A stretch of 64,000 bases of DNA from Galbula dea. Its lineage: Eukaryota; Chordata; Aves; Piciformes; Galbulidae. Positions 26,617 through 39,853 of the stretch are shown one piece after another (the stretch's first letter is position 1; every line of letters begins with the position of its first letter). The position numbers were made by a program, and so were the translations under genes. Under the pieces are notes generated by a model. That model was not told the origin of the DNA, made no database searches, and worked only from the letters and a program-made list of their open reading frames with translations. The stretch lies in contig VWZX01010817.1 in the NCBI GenBank assembly GCA_013399015.1, positions 1,364,001 to 1,428,000 on the forward strand, in the 5' to 3' direction.

Positions 26617-26752
26617 TGCCTCTCTTGCACAAGCTTTTGCTTTGTTTACTTCTGCCACAAGACTCCATTACTGTGCTGAAGTTCCAGTACAGCGATCTTA
26701 AAATTGAAAATTATTAATGTCAGTGAAGTCTTTTATGCTTAGAGCCTTCATG

Positions 26753-26804
26753 GTTTGTTGTTTGGGGTTTTTTTTTGTTGTTGGTTGGTTTGGTTGTTCT
26801 TTTT
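26753..26804. repeat. G/T-rich low-complexity tract
   Basis: This is a run of G and T only: TTTGGGG, a long T run, then GTT, GGTT and GGTTT units. It shares the GGGG-then-T-run core with the tract at 2909-2961 and with shorter pieces near 45560 and 60520. Confidence 0.85.
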
Positions 26805-28685
26805 ACAAGTGCTGTCTTCCTAGATCTGCTTTTAGCATGACACTCAACTGAGAAAAATAAATTCCTCCAGTTTAAATAACCTGGTGAATACACAATGTGG
26901 GAGATTTCTTAATTCATTTTGTTCTAAATCCACTAGATAACTCTTCTGCATGGTGTTATACCTGTAATAAAAATCATGAGCTGCTAAGAAGAACTAGGCA
27001 TCAGGAAATTACACTAAGTGGTATGATTTCAATTTGAAACCAATTTCAAATCAGATTTCCTATAGAATGACCTAAGAACATCAACTTAAATCAGTTTTCC
27101 AGTAAAAAGACATATATAGCCACACCATTGGTAATTTCAGATAACCTGTTCTTGGGATTATTGAGATTTTTATGTATGTAGTTATGTCAGTAAATAAGGA
27201 AGCAGGCAAGGGTAAACCCTTTGATTTTGTATATGCCTGAGTGATTGTCATCCAGTCCTATGCTAGCCAAGGGAGGGGAGAAAAGGAGTAATGAGAAGGA
27301 AGAGGAGTGGGGTATTAAAATGCAAAGCTTCAGTACCTTATGACTTTTGCTTACAGATTGCCCTGTCATAGGCAAGAAGTCAAAATCAGCATTTTAATAA
27401 AGTGCATCACAAAGAACTTGTTTCCCCTCCCTACAGGCAAAAGAGAATTGAGTCCTCTATCACAATACCTTGGCATTCCAACATGAAATTCAACCATAGT
27501 TTTATTTTATTGGAAAATAATTTTGAAGTTATGGCATTTCTGTTATATTCTGTTCTTTTTCCATCTTCTAGCTTTGGTCTTTTGCAAATATTTATATCAA
27601 AATCTTTGGTGTGGTTGAAGATTTTAATCATGTTTCTTGGGCCCATGTGCTTCTTTTTGAGCAGGCTTCAAAGGAATGTAGGAACTGAGAGCTAAACATC
27701 GAAATGGGCTAGGTGGAAATCCAGCCATTCTCTTGAAAAAGACTTGAAAATAAAAGGAAACATTAGATTTGGGGTCTGATAACACTGATGAACTTCATTG
27801 AAGGGGACTGCAATTCTTTCATCCTGTTATAGTGTGTTAGGGGATGAAGTAATTGTGCAAAGATGGCAGAGGACAAAAGCCAGGGGAGAATCAAGCAGCA
27901 GAGAATTGTGTATGTCTATGAAATGTGAGAAAGAAGCAGAAAAGTCCTAGTTTGACAACTTGCAACCAAAAATATAATCAGAAAGTGAACAGAGAACAAT
28001 AAACTGCAGCTGGAGTTAGTGCAAAAGGTGTCTAGCCAGTTTCAGAGAAAATTTTGGAAGGAAAATGATGGGTTTGCTTCAGCTATCAAACTATGGCAGA
28101 ATAAATAATTTTTTTAAAAAATATTTTATTTCAGTTCTGGTATTTCTTTCTGGTTCCAGAGAAAACCATTAATAGTGCTAAATTTATAAATCAACATAGC
28201 ATATTATTTCCCCTTCTTCACCAATAATCTCTAAAATAGGACTTCTCAAGTATAAGGTGAAAGGCAAAAGCTGTATCCTCATATATATATTTAAATAATC
28301 CACATCTAACTGAATTAGTCAGTTTTCTTGGGTAGATAACAGCAGAAGGCTGGAGTACCATACTGATGCAATGATTAACATTGCTAATGAACTAATTAGC
28401 CTGCCTACACACACTGTGTTGTTTCTTGGTGCTGTATCTGATAAAGACATTTGAAAAGAAAAGCATTGCTGTGGGACAGAAGAGCACCACTCCTCTTTCA
28501 CTTGCCAAGCTCCAGTTTGGTTGTAGTCCATCTTACTTAGATTTCCTTTTATTCTGCCACACATAAACAGTCTTGACCTTTATTTTCTACCTTCAGGTTT
28601 TAGGTGCTTCTTGAAAATCGACAAAATGTAATGGCTAGGGGAAAGGATAATAAGCTAGAAGGTATGAGATATTTCAATGAGAAAC

Positions 28686-28846
28686 TTTGGAAAAAATTAC
28701 TTAATATGTTTGGCATTCATATTCCTCACAGAGAGGATGATAACACCTTCCAGACTTACAGAGATGTGTAAGAGTTGATATTTGCCAAACCTTTCAAAAT
28801 ATTTTAATATGGGCTATGCTGAAGAATAATATTTGCTGTTATTAAT
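28686..28846 (+). repeat. Possible MIR-type ancient SINE relic
   Basis: Read forward, landmarks of the MIR 3' half appear in order: ATTACTTAA, then TTCCTCA, GAGGATGATAACACCTTC, and finally AATAATATTTGCTGTTATTA, which recalls the MIR end (AATAAATGTTAGCTATTATTA). Spacing is roughly as in the family. Between the landmarks the match is poor. I rate it as more likely than the relic at 26556, but a profile search is needed to call it. Confidence 0.42.
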
Positions 28847-29735
28847 GTAAATAATGGACAAGCTCACCACAATGACAGTAGCTCTGTGTCTTATATGTTT
28901 AATTAAAGTTTGTTTAAATGGTAGCTGCTAGCTTCTGAAATGAAAGCTGCAAGTCATAACTCATTATTCTTATCGCTAAAGAACTCCTTTTAGTATACTT
29001 TGTTTCTGGAGGGGGAAGAGAAAGGCTAAATGTCCTACTATGCAAAGAACAGTCTGCATTAGATTGAATTCAGAAAAACTCAGGTGCTGTCTTTTCATAT
29101 GTGTTCCACTGCTAAGTCTATTAAACATTTTGGCACGAATACAACAGCTGTCATTTGTGTGGAGGTTCTTTGTGGAAATGGACTTGAAGCAAGTGTGTAT
29201 GGATTCGGTGATCTCAAGCATACATTTCAGTAGTTTTTCCAGAAGAAAGGGACTAGATCTTCCCAGTGCCTTGGGTGATCATCCTATTTCGGGTCTTTGG
29301 GAGCATTACTGTCTATAGCAATAACAATGTGGACGATAAGAGAGGAAAGCAGAATAAAGTATTAGTGCAGGCCCACAACAAAGATAAATTTGATCCAGTT
29401 GTTGTAAATGAAGCCTTTCTTGTAGGTTGGGACAAAGTCACACCTTCCTTTTGTTCTGCTGCCAAGGTTTCTTTGAGGATATGAGGTATAAAAAACCTAC
29501 CTTCACCCCAACTTCACTCCCATTCCCATCCCAGTCTTCACCACTTGGTGAACTTTTGTGCTTCGGTACACCGGTACCAAAGGATGTAGATTAACAGATT
29601 TCTTTCATTTAACAGAGCTGATAGTACTTTTGAACTACAATCCTTCTTGCAGCCAAAATGCAACAGAAGAATCATTTCAAATAAGGAAAAGGTAGAAGGG
29701 AAACTTGAATTAGTATTTCTGAAGGGTCAGAGGAG

Positions 29736-29779
29736 CTGGAGGATAATAAAGAGGCTCCTGGAGGATAATAAAGAGGCTC
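29736..29779. repeat. 22-bp tandem duplication, two perfect copies
   Basis: The unit begins CTGGAGGATAATAAAG and ends AGGCTC; the two copies are identical and directly adjacent. Perfect identity suggests a fairly recent slippage or duplication, and the copy number may vary between individuals. The unit length is not a multiple of three. The repeat sits inside a 98-codon open frame (29647-29943) that I do not believe is a gene. Confidence 0.9.
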
Positions 29780-32700
29780 TTTGGAAAGTAACGTCTCTAA
29801 ATTCATTGGTCTCTTTTCACTCGAAGGAGCACAGCCTGAGCAGCAACCACACTATCTCAGAAGGGAGAAGTCTGTCAATCAATCATTCTGTAATAGTGAG
29901 TTCACCACTAGGAGAACAGTTTGTCAGATCAGTGCTAAAGTAAGTGGGGATTAAGAAAGTTAAAAGTAATAGGGAGTTTGAGGGCTTTCTCCGGAGCCCA
30001 CTATTTCAAGAGAAAGACAAATTTAATCTGACTTCAGGATAGTGATGATGTCATATCCTACGCCAGACATGACTTTTGTATCTGATATTTTTTATGCTAT
30101 GTTTTTTTCACTTTCTGTTAACATCCTGAAAACTCAAGCACTAAATCAATAAGGAAGTAAAAAAAAACCCCAAGGAATAGGAGTGTGTTTCAAGGCAAAG
30201 AGGGGTATAATGTCACAATGGGATTTATTAACTGAGTCTACTGATGCAAACAACAGTTGGTGGGTTTCTCTTCCTCCCTAAATCCTTGACTAAAGAAATG
30301 AAGTTAAATGCAGCTCAGATGATCTTCCCAGTCCTTACCTGAGCAAGATGTAAAGTTTGAGAGTGTGAAGGTATAAAGGTACAAAGTTACAGGAGGCTGT
30401 GAAGCCTGAACCACTGGAAGCAGTGAGACTTGTCCACAAAATGAGGCCAAATGACCTAACAAATTTCCTTCTCTCCCAGGCTGTTTTCTATAGTTGCCAC
30501 GTCCTTTCCTCTGCTCCTGGCCATCTTCCCTGGGCAGCAGAGAGATGCAGTAAGCAGCTCATGGTAACAGTGAGAGTTGTGCAACTGCAGAAGGGAGGCA
30601 ATGCTGGCATCCCAAGCGTTTCCTCCATTGCCAGAGCTTGGAACAATAGGCTTAAAAAGGAAAGAGAGAGAGAAAGGAACACAGTAATTATCCACACCAA
30701 CGACTGCAGTGGGGATGGAAACAAGGGAAAAAAATAGCACCTTATTATAGTCTAAGCCACTCGTGTGTGCCAATACTGTCAAGAACACAGCATATAAGGC
30801 TAAAACAGTGCTGTGTAAAATTACTGAAATCTATATGATGAGCTCTGTGGGGAGGTCAGCAAATCCAGAAGAAATTGCTACTACACTGTAAAACCTTGTG
30901 GCAGTTGGGAGGACAGAGATTATCACTGCTGCTTTACATAGAAATCCTCTTGTGTGCACCACTTTTTAGCAAAGAAAAGAGAGACACATTACTTCTTAGC
31001 CAAGGATTTCTTTAGTACATACACATCCATGCATTGTGATCTTCTAAACATTTCAGGTTTTTGCTTCCTTTTCTAAATCTTCCAGATTATAATATGGTTA
31101 TGATATGAAAGGCAAGATGTGATTATTCTATTTCTTCCTTTATTGCCTTGTCTCAAAAAATCTATGAAATGAAACATTACATGGGTAAGCTATCTGCATG
31201 CTTGATATTTTCATTCTATAAATGGAAAAAGGAAAAGATGAAAGCAGAGGAAATTGTGATTCATAGAACCTCTTTGTTCTGCTGATCTTCTTATACCTTG
31301 AATAGTACTTCTTTTGGTTTAAGAAAAATCATTTCTCATTCTGTGTTTCTTCAAATATGAAGCACTTTTACTGCAGGAGTGAGACATCACTTAGAAGCTG
31401 AATGCTTATCCAGCTCCCAAATCTAGTTTTGTGTGCTGCTGTTATTTCCTGAACAACTCCCAAGAATTATACCACCTCTTTCCAAAATTTTATGAGAATT
31501 TTTTTCCTTCTCTGCTTCTATTTAGTCATCAGGACTGTAACAGAGGACAGGAACAGATCCTGTGCTGGAGTAAGTGAATTGAACTCAGTTGTCCAGTGTA
31601 GAATTATGAAGCTGTAGTAACCAAAGACCCAATCCAAAGTTTTTCTCTTTGAAAATGCTTTCCATGGTCAATTTTTTGCCAGATATATCCAAGAATTACT
31701 ACTAAGCTAAGAAACACTGCTGTAAATACATTTTTACAAAAAATACTTTGAAATACATATTCTACCTTGTAATGTAACTTTTAATCAAAATTCATACTCT
31801 TTCCCTGTATTTTTTTTCCTGATAATTCTTCATTTATATAACTATACATATTTCTTTTTAAGCAATAGTCTTTCTGTTACCAGTTCTATCTCTCAGAATT
31901 ATGCCTTGTTTTCTGTGTTTGTGGCACTGCAAGCTTTTTAAAATTTGTATATATGAGGCTAGAAATTGTCTAAACCAAGCTGCTGTGACAGGGGAGAGCA
32001 TGATGACAGCTCTTTACCCACTTTGCCAGTTCATATTCACTGGCAAGGACAACATCTCTTACAGGTCACTATGCAGTAGTCAAGCATTGAAGTGCTCACA
32101 GTTTCTTCACATATGATACCATGCAAACACAAGCCACATTTAGTAATAAAGCTGAGTTATGAGAACCCTTGGGAAATCTTGTAATCCTGTTAGTGTGAAA
32201 ACTATCATTTCTGCTCCATTCTTAATTAGAATAGGAAACATCTATTCTTAGCAGCTGCTGGAAACATAGTGTAGAGGCTTTCAGTCTAGGGGTGCTCTTA
32301 CATCAATCACAGCTTCTCTGAGAAAGAGAGGGCACAGCCAGTCCTATCAAGTAGTTCTGTTTTGCAAGAGGCACTGTCCCCTCTTACCTTTGTCCAGTCT
32401 TTTGTAGTTTTGAGCAACCAGTTTAATGCTCATAAAACTGAACAAAATTTATTTAGTGTTTGCAATGCAGTAAGGACTGATTAGCAGGTGATGGAAAGTC
32501 ACCTATAAATATTCTTGCAATGTTAGATGGACTCTGGTTTACATTTATTTGGTCTTTCCAACCTGTTCAAAACTGTATAACTCTAAACATCGCTGATTCA
32601 ATTCAGGTATTTCATAAAACTATGTGTATTAATTTTAGGGGGGAAAAAAAAAACACCTACAAGAATTTCCATAATCAGATAGGATGTTGATAGCTACCTG

Positions 32701-33449
32701 GAGTGCCTGATAATTTATGGATGTTAAGGGAACTCTGTTATGTCATACACTGCAAAATTAACAATGCTCATAATGAAAATATTAATCATGAGAGCACTGA
32801 AATACTTTCCTGGTCCAACAAATAATGGTAGGTGTTGTAATGACAAAGCATAAAAGGTTCTGAACATTTCAAAGTGGCAGACAGAGCAGCTGCAGTATTT
32901 CTTATTTTGTAGGATGATAAACAGAGCTGCATTATGAACACTTCTCCTTCTGATGGAAAAAGGATTTGTTTCTGCTAAGGCTGCTTCCTCCATCACCTTA
33001 GTATGAAAAAAAAATAAAATCAAAAATGTTCTCAGTTAATCCTGAAAGCTTTCAAGATGAAAGTCAGCAAGATGAATGAGCACAGAAAAAACACCATAAT
33101 ATGTGATATTACTTTTTCCATGCTTCAAAATGGAATGAATCCTTGCCCTGGATAACCAGGAGATGACCACAAAAAGAGAGAGATTAGAAACATGGGATTT
33201 TTATTATTATTATTAATTGTAGCTGAATTATTCAGGTGGCTCTTTCCTAATCAGAGATTTGTGGAAGAGTAACCACTGGTCTTTGTCTGTAACAGGGTTG
33301 GTTTTTTTCAGATATATGTAGCTCCCCAAAGAACCACCAACAAATTCCAAGAAGCATGCAAGTCCTCCCCAGGGTGCCTCATGCTTGCTTTTACTTTTAG
33401 GCTTTATAGTTCTCTTGTAAGCTTTGCTCCTATGAGTAAGTTAAACTAT

Positions 33450-33515
33450 TAAAAGAAAACAAATCAAAACAAAACCACAGACACACACAAACCATCAAAA
33501 CCCCCCCCAAAAACA
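33450..33515. repeat. A/C-rich low-complexity tract
   Basis: A tract of AAAC, ACAC and CAAA units ends in an eight-base C run followed by AAAAAC. It is of the same class as the other A/C tracts in the window. Confidence 0.85.
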
Positions 33516-33865
33516 TGACTGTGAGGAAAAGATTACTAGGATTAAGAGGACCAGTGAGACACTCAGAAGGCCTCTGTGATATACAGCTCAGAGCCTAGGA
33601 TGGAGGTCACTTTGCCATTGAACTATCTGTGAGGACATGAGAGGAAAGAAGAAAGCATATATATATGCATAAAAAGCAAAGTGTATGTAAAAATAACTGT
33701 CTGTATGATTAAGGTCTATCTTGTGCCTGAGCAAGGTTTCAAAGGAAAGAAGGGTGATGGAAATTTGAGATGAGGAGAAACCAGAGCTGAAGTACTTGGC
33801 TGTTCTTCTGGAAGTGTGAAGCAAAAAGTGGGAACACCATGAGCTGGAAGGAAACTTTATCTACA

Positions 33866-33990
33866 TTGGNTTTTGTTTCATTTATATCTGTTATTATTAT
33901 TAAAGCAGTTTTTAGTTTTTAACTTCCAATCCAGTCTCTCCTTTACCTGCTGTGCGTGGGGGGCTGGGAGGAGCCCTTAAACCCACCACA
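33866..33990 (+). mobile_element. ERV LTR fragment, 3' part (ERVL-like)
   Basis: The segment has ATTAAAGCAG, GTTTTTAG and TTCCAATCC in the same order as the reverse strand of the LTR at 44140-44772, which reads ATTAAAGCTG, TTTTAG and TTCCAATCC. The ATTAAA would be the polyadenylation signal of the LTR. The fragment ends in AAACCCACCACA, and many avian ERVL-type LTRs end in CCCACCACA-like sequence, so 33990 is a plausible LTR edge. The left side is unclear: a single N at 33870 sits at or near where the match fades. Only an old non-coding viral remnant is seen here, with no viral gene. Confidence 0.55.
33870..33870. other. Single ambiguous base (N)
   Basis: This is the only non-ACGT character I noticed in the window. 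It lies at the left limit of the LTR fragment, next to a T run and (TTA)-like repeats. It probably marks a consensus ambiguity or a minimal assembly join and could hide missing LTR sequence. Confidence 0.95.
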
Positions 33991-36900
33991 ATTGGATATA
34001 TCTGAAGATAGTCTCAAAGTATTTGAGAAACCTAACCTTCAGAGACTTGATGCAGGACACTGAAATTGTTCTCCTTAGGACAAATTACTGGGACAATTCT
34101 GCTAGGATATGTTACATGTGTTAGCAGGAAAGTGACAAGATATAAATCTCTTGAAGACAACCAGTAGAGATAATTGAGAAATGGATGATACAAGGAGAGA
34201 TGAACTCACTAGCTGATACTGAATTCACATTCATCTGTCTCATCAAGATCTATAATTATACAAAATTACAAATTAAGTGTACTTTCATTACGCTCTTATG
34301 TAATAGGAAATGGCTTTTCTAATGATACAAGTAAATTTGCACTGGAGGCCCCTCAGTACCTGAGCCAAATCTTTTCTGGCAGCTTAAAGAGGGCCCCATT
34401 ACCTTTTTGAGGTGAACTGTAAGAGCTGAGCCCCACACTAAATCTGAAAGTACATTAAGCAGAACTAATTACACTGAAACCTCCCCTCAGCCTATCTCAT
34501 GTTTTCTCCCCACCTCCGGGGCTCTAGTGTTTCATTTGTGAAGTAAATTAAGGCCATTGTTCTAGGATAAGCCACTTGTTTAGCCTCTTGAGCTCAGCCT
34601 TGTGTATAAAAGTGGGACACTGTAAAATTTAAATAAATACATGGACTTATTTTTTCTCTGCCTTTGCATAATAGTCCTGTCATTCTCTCTGAAACACTTC
34701 TCCTTATATTGTGTATTGTTTAGCCAAACAGTATGAAATATATTCAGAGAAGAGTAAATCAGAGAAACAAAAATAGTCCTGGATTCTTTATTTTGTATGA
34801 GATGGGTGCAAGTCCCCTGCCTAGTTGTAAATCCTGGGGCTGAATCCACCAAAACTTAGTGTGAATATTTAACTCAGAAATAATTGCAATCCAAGCCCCA
34901 ATCCATGGAACAATTATGTCAATGAGACTACTGCAGTTTTAGAAGAAACACATAAAATCTGTTAGTTTTTCAGTCTCATATATATGAGAAAGTGTTGCAC
35001 TTCCTTAGATGTTAACTCTTAACTCTAGGCTGCAAAATGAATTAAAAGAAAAAATAAAGGTAAGAGAATACGTATAAAGCCATAATATTAGTATTTTCTG
35101 ATTTCTTGACATCTTTTGCACTGCTTTAAAATAACCTTACTTTTCTATGGAATTTACACTGAAATAAAAAAAAATATCATAGCTGCAGTATCCTTTACAA
35201 TACAGATATCATAGGCATGCAAGGGTCTCTAAAAGATTGGTGAAATAAAATATGTATCAGGCATCTGTCTAATTCCATTAAAATAGAGTTCTGGAAAAAA
35301 TGACTTAAAAATAATCCCTTTGAATCAATTTGCAAGCAAATCTCCCTTTGCCACACCCTCCTCAGGTTGCCTTACACAGCTCATTTTGTTCCTGTAATCC
35401 TCCCAGTCTCCTGTGTACTGCAGACTAAACAAAATGGAGAATTATGAAAGCAAGGAGATAAAATTGAATAGACAATTTGTAAATGTGAACCAAATGAGGG
35501 AAGGTGTTGGATTTAAATATTGCTTCAACTGAGAAAATGTTCATTTTCCCTGCTTTTTAAGTGGAAACAAACATTGTAAAGAAAAGGAAAAGCCAAGGTA
35601 GGAAAGGATAAAGGGAGAGTGTGTCCACTTACTTGTCTCATGCCAAATGTAAGAAATATTGTCAATATTTAAAAACTCTTTTTCTTACTGTTAGGAACAG
35701 AATGCTAGCAGCAGCTGATCTGGAAACAAGGCATTTCATTTTTCAGCACAAACACTATATTTTCCTCTTCTAAAGTGCCAAAAATGGTTTGTGTAAATAT
35801 GCTGTACTCTCAGCAGTGTGCAGATGAGCAGCAGGCAGCTTCTTGTTTCTATGTACCGTATCTGAGAAGCCCATCATTTATTAATAGCTTTGTTGACAGT
35901 CACCTGGAGCCCATTCCTTTCCTCTGAATGCTTTCAATCCAGATTTGTCCAATGGTCCCTATAATTAAGGATCCTAATTTGGATTCTATCCTTTTCCAAA
36001 CAATTCATGTTTAGGGCTTATATTATTTTGCAGATTTCCCCCAGCAGAATTTGTTTTCTTTGTCCTCTGGAGAAAGGTCTCCTATCTTATTCCCCTCTGA
36101 GGAGAGGAGGGAACAGGCCGTTATATCAGCAGAGAACATCTTCCTCTTCTCAGGGATGGAGTATCAAGGGATGGAGAAAGGTGCACTTGTGTTCTTTTCC
36201 TTCTTCCCTGCCTTAATTTCTTCTCCTTGCCCCCATACCCTCTCTTTGCCCTTTTTCAGTTGTGCATTAAAATAAATCGATATCCTGTTTTGAGTGAGAT
36301 ATCACAAAATGCAAATAAACCACAGCAAAATGATTCAGAAAGAGGATGAAGATTTCCTCCTGAGGTAAACCTTCCTGTCTTAATAACATTTTACTCTTGT
36401 GACATTCTCTTTTTCTTTTGGTTAAAAAAAGTAAAAACCATGAACATTTCCATGGCCGTTAAGTAACTCCCACTTCATTCATCTTTGGAATTGACACAAG
36501 ATTGTTCTTATCAGGCATATAAACTGCAAATGAGAAAGTTGTGTGACTTCTCTCCTTTGCCACCAGCTTCTCAACTGCTGCTTAATTTTCATGTGATATC
36601 ATAGTTGTTTGTAAGACTAACATCCTTGATAGGTGGAAAAAATGTATATACTCACTGTTTTCCCTGCCTGCAATAGAAGAACCAGGAACAATGCTCATAT
36701 ACTCCTTTGTGTTCACCACTGAATTCTAATACTGACTGGGCACATAACTCTCTTGGATAATGCTTTTTATTTCTGGCTTCCTCTGATATTGGACTTTTAC
36801 AGTAAATTGGCATACCCACAAAGCAGACTATAATGCAAATGGATGCTGTTAAATCTTGGAAGATTTTACTTTTAGAACAAAATCAGAGGCAATGGGCCTT

Positions 36901-39667
36901 GCTCAGATAGTGTTTTCATATCTCCCTCTAGATGAATGGCACATCTACCAGTTCCATCTGCTTATAGCAAAAGGCATTTAAAAATTCTCTAAGTGTGGAT
37001 GCCTAAGTAACTGCCTTAAGTCCTTAATATCATGCTGATAATGGCATTGTGAATATTATATCATTGTAACATGCTCTCAGTGATGCCATAATTTTGGTGA
37101 TTAATGCCTCCATGTTCCCTAGGATTTCCTTAAGAAAAAAAAGCTGGTCATCTTAATGAAGATATGAGATACTTAGCAGTATTATTTCAAATGAAGCTAA
37201 GCATGTGCTTCCTCTCTTTATGGTAATTGCATTTGTCTCCAGCAATATGAAAGGCAGAAGTATTAAATATATTAAATATATTAAATGGAGAATTCTGAAT
37301 TCTTTGTATTTACTCTCTCAATATTTTATTATTACATACCAATGAAGTACAGGATAAAAAGAAACATTGAGAAGAACTTTGAAGCACTGGATTCTTAAGA
37401 ATCACTTAGCAATTTCCTAGAGAAAATGTCAAGATATAGAAACTGAAGGATGGTGGCAGCTGGAGAACTAAAGAAGCTTTAGACTATGGTTAAAATGAAA
37501 GCCAAGGAATCAATCACAATTGTTAAAAGTTGCAGCAAGAAGGCATTGGATGTAACAAAAGAAAGAGCACACTCAGAATACATCAAAGAAAAAAAATGAG
37601 CAGGACATCTTAGAAAGGATGTGATGTTCTCCAATTCTTTTTCTGCTCCAGAGTAGAAATAAAGAAATGACAATTGGAAAGCATTTAGATCACTTCAAGC
37701 ATGTGCAAGAAAATTTAACAAGAGAGAATTAAAAAAAAAAATAAGATGCATATTACAATTAGAGCTAAACAAATGACAACATAAAGTTACATATGATGAA
37801 AATAAAATGTCTTTTGAGATGGCATGGAAGGCTCTAGGTATTTCAGTGCTTTCAGACTAGCCAGTAATGCTGAAAAAAATCAGCCCCCTGAGAAGAAGGC
37901 AGCATAAACAAATGAGAAAGTGAAGTGAGAAATTAAATTTCATCTTTCTCAGGAAAAGTTTTCACATTTAGATGTATGTCTCAGCCTCTCCCACGTGAAC
38001 ACAGTCAAAATTCCTTTTCTGTAGGTCTGACTACTTTTCTGCCAGATGGAGCACTGTACTCCCTCAGCTGGATTTCTGCAGAGGAGTAACATTCAGTGAC
38101 TTTCTCTCCTTCCTTCCTTAACCCCCCCCCGGTTTTCAGTGAATCAATGCAGGCAGCCCACCTGTTGTGGGGTTTTAGGAGCGGTCCCTTTTTTCACAGC
38201 TGACGTTGCTCATCCCAGACAAATGCTCATAAATACATTGATGTATTGGTCCCTTCCTGTGACACATCTGTCTCCTCTTCTGTGGACTGACTTTCTTCTG
38301 CAATAGCAATGTTCTTTTTAATTTCCTCTGTTTAAGTGCAAGCCATAGTCCATGTCTTTCCAGGACTTTCTACATTAAGTATTCAATATTACACAGGCTG
38401 TTCAGAATTACAAACATAATTTCTGCCATGCATTGCAAGGATGAGAGTAGTAGAGTCATTTCCCAGCCATACAGGCTGATTTGCTTTGTGAATTCTAGGA
38501 ATAATTTTAAGGAATTCCAGAGGCATCTAACAGAGCTAAGGTAATTAGAAAAGTCATTTGAGAAGAATAAAAATGCAACACAAACTGTAAAAAAAAGAGT
38601 TATAGCTAAACTGGCTTTTTAATGAAGGAAGTCCTGTCATGGTGAGCGATTTGGCAAGGAAGTCAACTCCGTGCAGTAAGGGAAATGGAACAGTTCCATC
38701 ATGACTATTGGCTATGTATGCTTATCTGTTTCAGTGAAGGATTCCTCTGTGAATGAATCAGATACTGACTACCAAATTCTACTCTACTGTTCTTCCCTGC
38801 AGATAACCATATGGTAGCAAAGCTAGAAAGCCTTGAGGAATTATTACTAAATTAGTATAGGAACTTGTACAGAGAAATTTGTTTGACACTGTCTCTTAAG
38901 TGATGTGCAACAACATGTTCTGTTTGCTTTAGTGAGAGCTATGCATGTGAAGTGTCTTAGAAAATAGGTGTACAGGTTGGTAAATATGGATTTACTATCA
39001 CTGAAAACATGAAGCCTATTTAGACAGCTGGATGAGTCATACAATGTCACTGAGATAGGGAGTTCAAGGATTTGATCTTTAAATTAAGATTACATATCTT
39101 CCTTTCAGTTTCAGGCAAACATTACTGACCTACAAAATTTCAGTCAGAAGTGTCTGTATCTCAGTTGACTGTAACAGCTTTAGAGTTTTGACATTTAAGA
39201 GAATAAAAAATTTTAAAAAAATAAAAAACACCAAAAAAGCAAAACAATTTAATACTTATGACAGAGAACATTGTTCTATGTGCATATGTATATTTACCCT
39301 AGCGCACTATAGATTCAGCCTGTCTTAAGACATTATATTTCATGCCTCAAGTCATTAGTTAGACAAGTAGATCAGTGAAGTTTTAAAAAAAGATTAGATA
39401 TATATCTGAATAAGAAAAAGAACAACCCAGCTCTGTTGTGCTCTGATGATATTCTTTTAAGTTTCTTAACTTTTAAAGTATCTGCACATGGAAACCTGGC
39501 TCAGTAATATCTCAAGGCAGTAATGAATGCCTCGATTCAAATCAAATTGACATCAATGATAAAGTCAACGAAATCAAGTTAACTCCAATGGAATTTCAAT
39601 CAGGTCAAAAATTCTGTCAGGTAATTGCTGCTGGATAAACTACTGGATGAAGTCATCCTTCTGATGT
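33991..39667. other. Non-coding stretch, no gene recognised
   Basis: No gene is recognised and all frames are short. Present are a 9-bp tandem repeat (37261-37286), a TATATATGAGA-like patch near 34978, a ten-base C run near 38122 and many A-rich runs. I note nothing that looks like an exon with good splice sites. Confidence 0.65.
37261..37286. repeat. 9-bp tandem repeat (TATTAAATA), nearly three copies
   Basis: TATTAAATA repeats head to tail with no mismatch (two full units plus eight bases). It is a minor AT-rich microsatellite-like array in ordinary AT-rich surroundings. Confidence 0.9.
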
Positions 39668-39853
39668 GAGGGTGACAGAGCACTGGCACAGACTGCCCAG
39701 AGAGTCTCCTTCTATGGAGATACTCAAAACCCATCTGGACGCGCTTCTGTGTGACCTGGTCTAGGGAATCCTGCTGTGTCAGGGAGGTTGGACTAGATGA
39801 TCTTTCGAGGTCCCTTCCAACTCCTAATATTCTGTGATTCTGTGATTCTGTAA
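39668..39853 (+). mobile_element. CR1 LINE, 5'-truncated 3' end
   Basis: This is the last 185 or so bases of a CR1 copy: CAGAGCACTGGCACAGACTG, AAAACCCATCTGGACG, GTGTGACCTGGTCTAGGG, then the standard CR1 tail. Three ATTCTGTG-type units close it. Compared with the copies at 55.7 and 57.8 kb it lacks nine bases (GTTGTGGAG) near 39703 and otherwise matches closely. It reads TGTGTCAGG and TTTCGAGG, placing it with the longer copies and not with the short tails at 7997 and 51035. Confidence 0.95.

Larger units (their letters stand above)
18617..28685. other. Non-coding stretch, no gene recognised
   Basis: About 10 kb without a recognisable gene. A 146-codon open frame at 19984-20424 (forward) is the longest frame outside repeats; it has no signal peptide, domain or repeat that I know, and its AT-rich composition fits chance. 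A short TG microsatellite lies at 19594-19607, a TTA/TAT-rich patch near 23940-23975, and a 10-bp direct duplication (ACAACTTCAA twice) near 23992-24011. One MIR-like relic and one G/T-rich tract are listed separately. The rest is anonymous. Confidence 0.6.
28847..33865. other. Non-coding stretch, no gene recognised
   Basis: No gene is recognised. Frames of about 98-112 codons (29647-29943, 30399-30737, and the reverse strand at 30456-30788 and 32724-33023) show no known motif. It contains a 22-bp tandem duplication (29736-29779), an ATT run near 33199-33216 and an A/C-rich tract (33450-33515). The right end runs into an LTR fragment. Confidence 0.62.
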
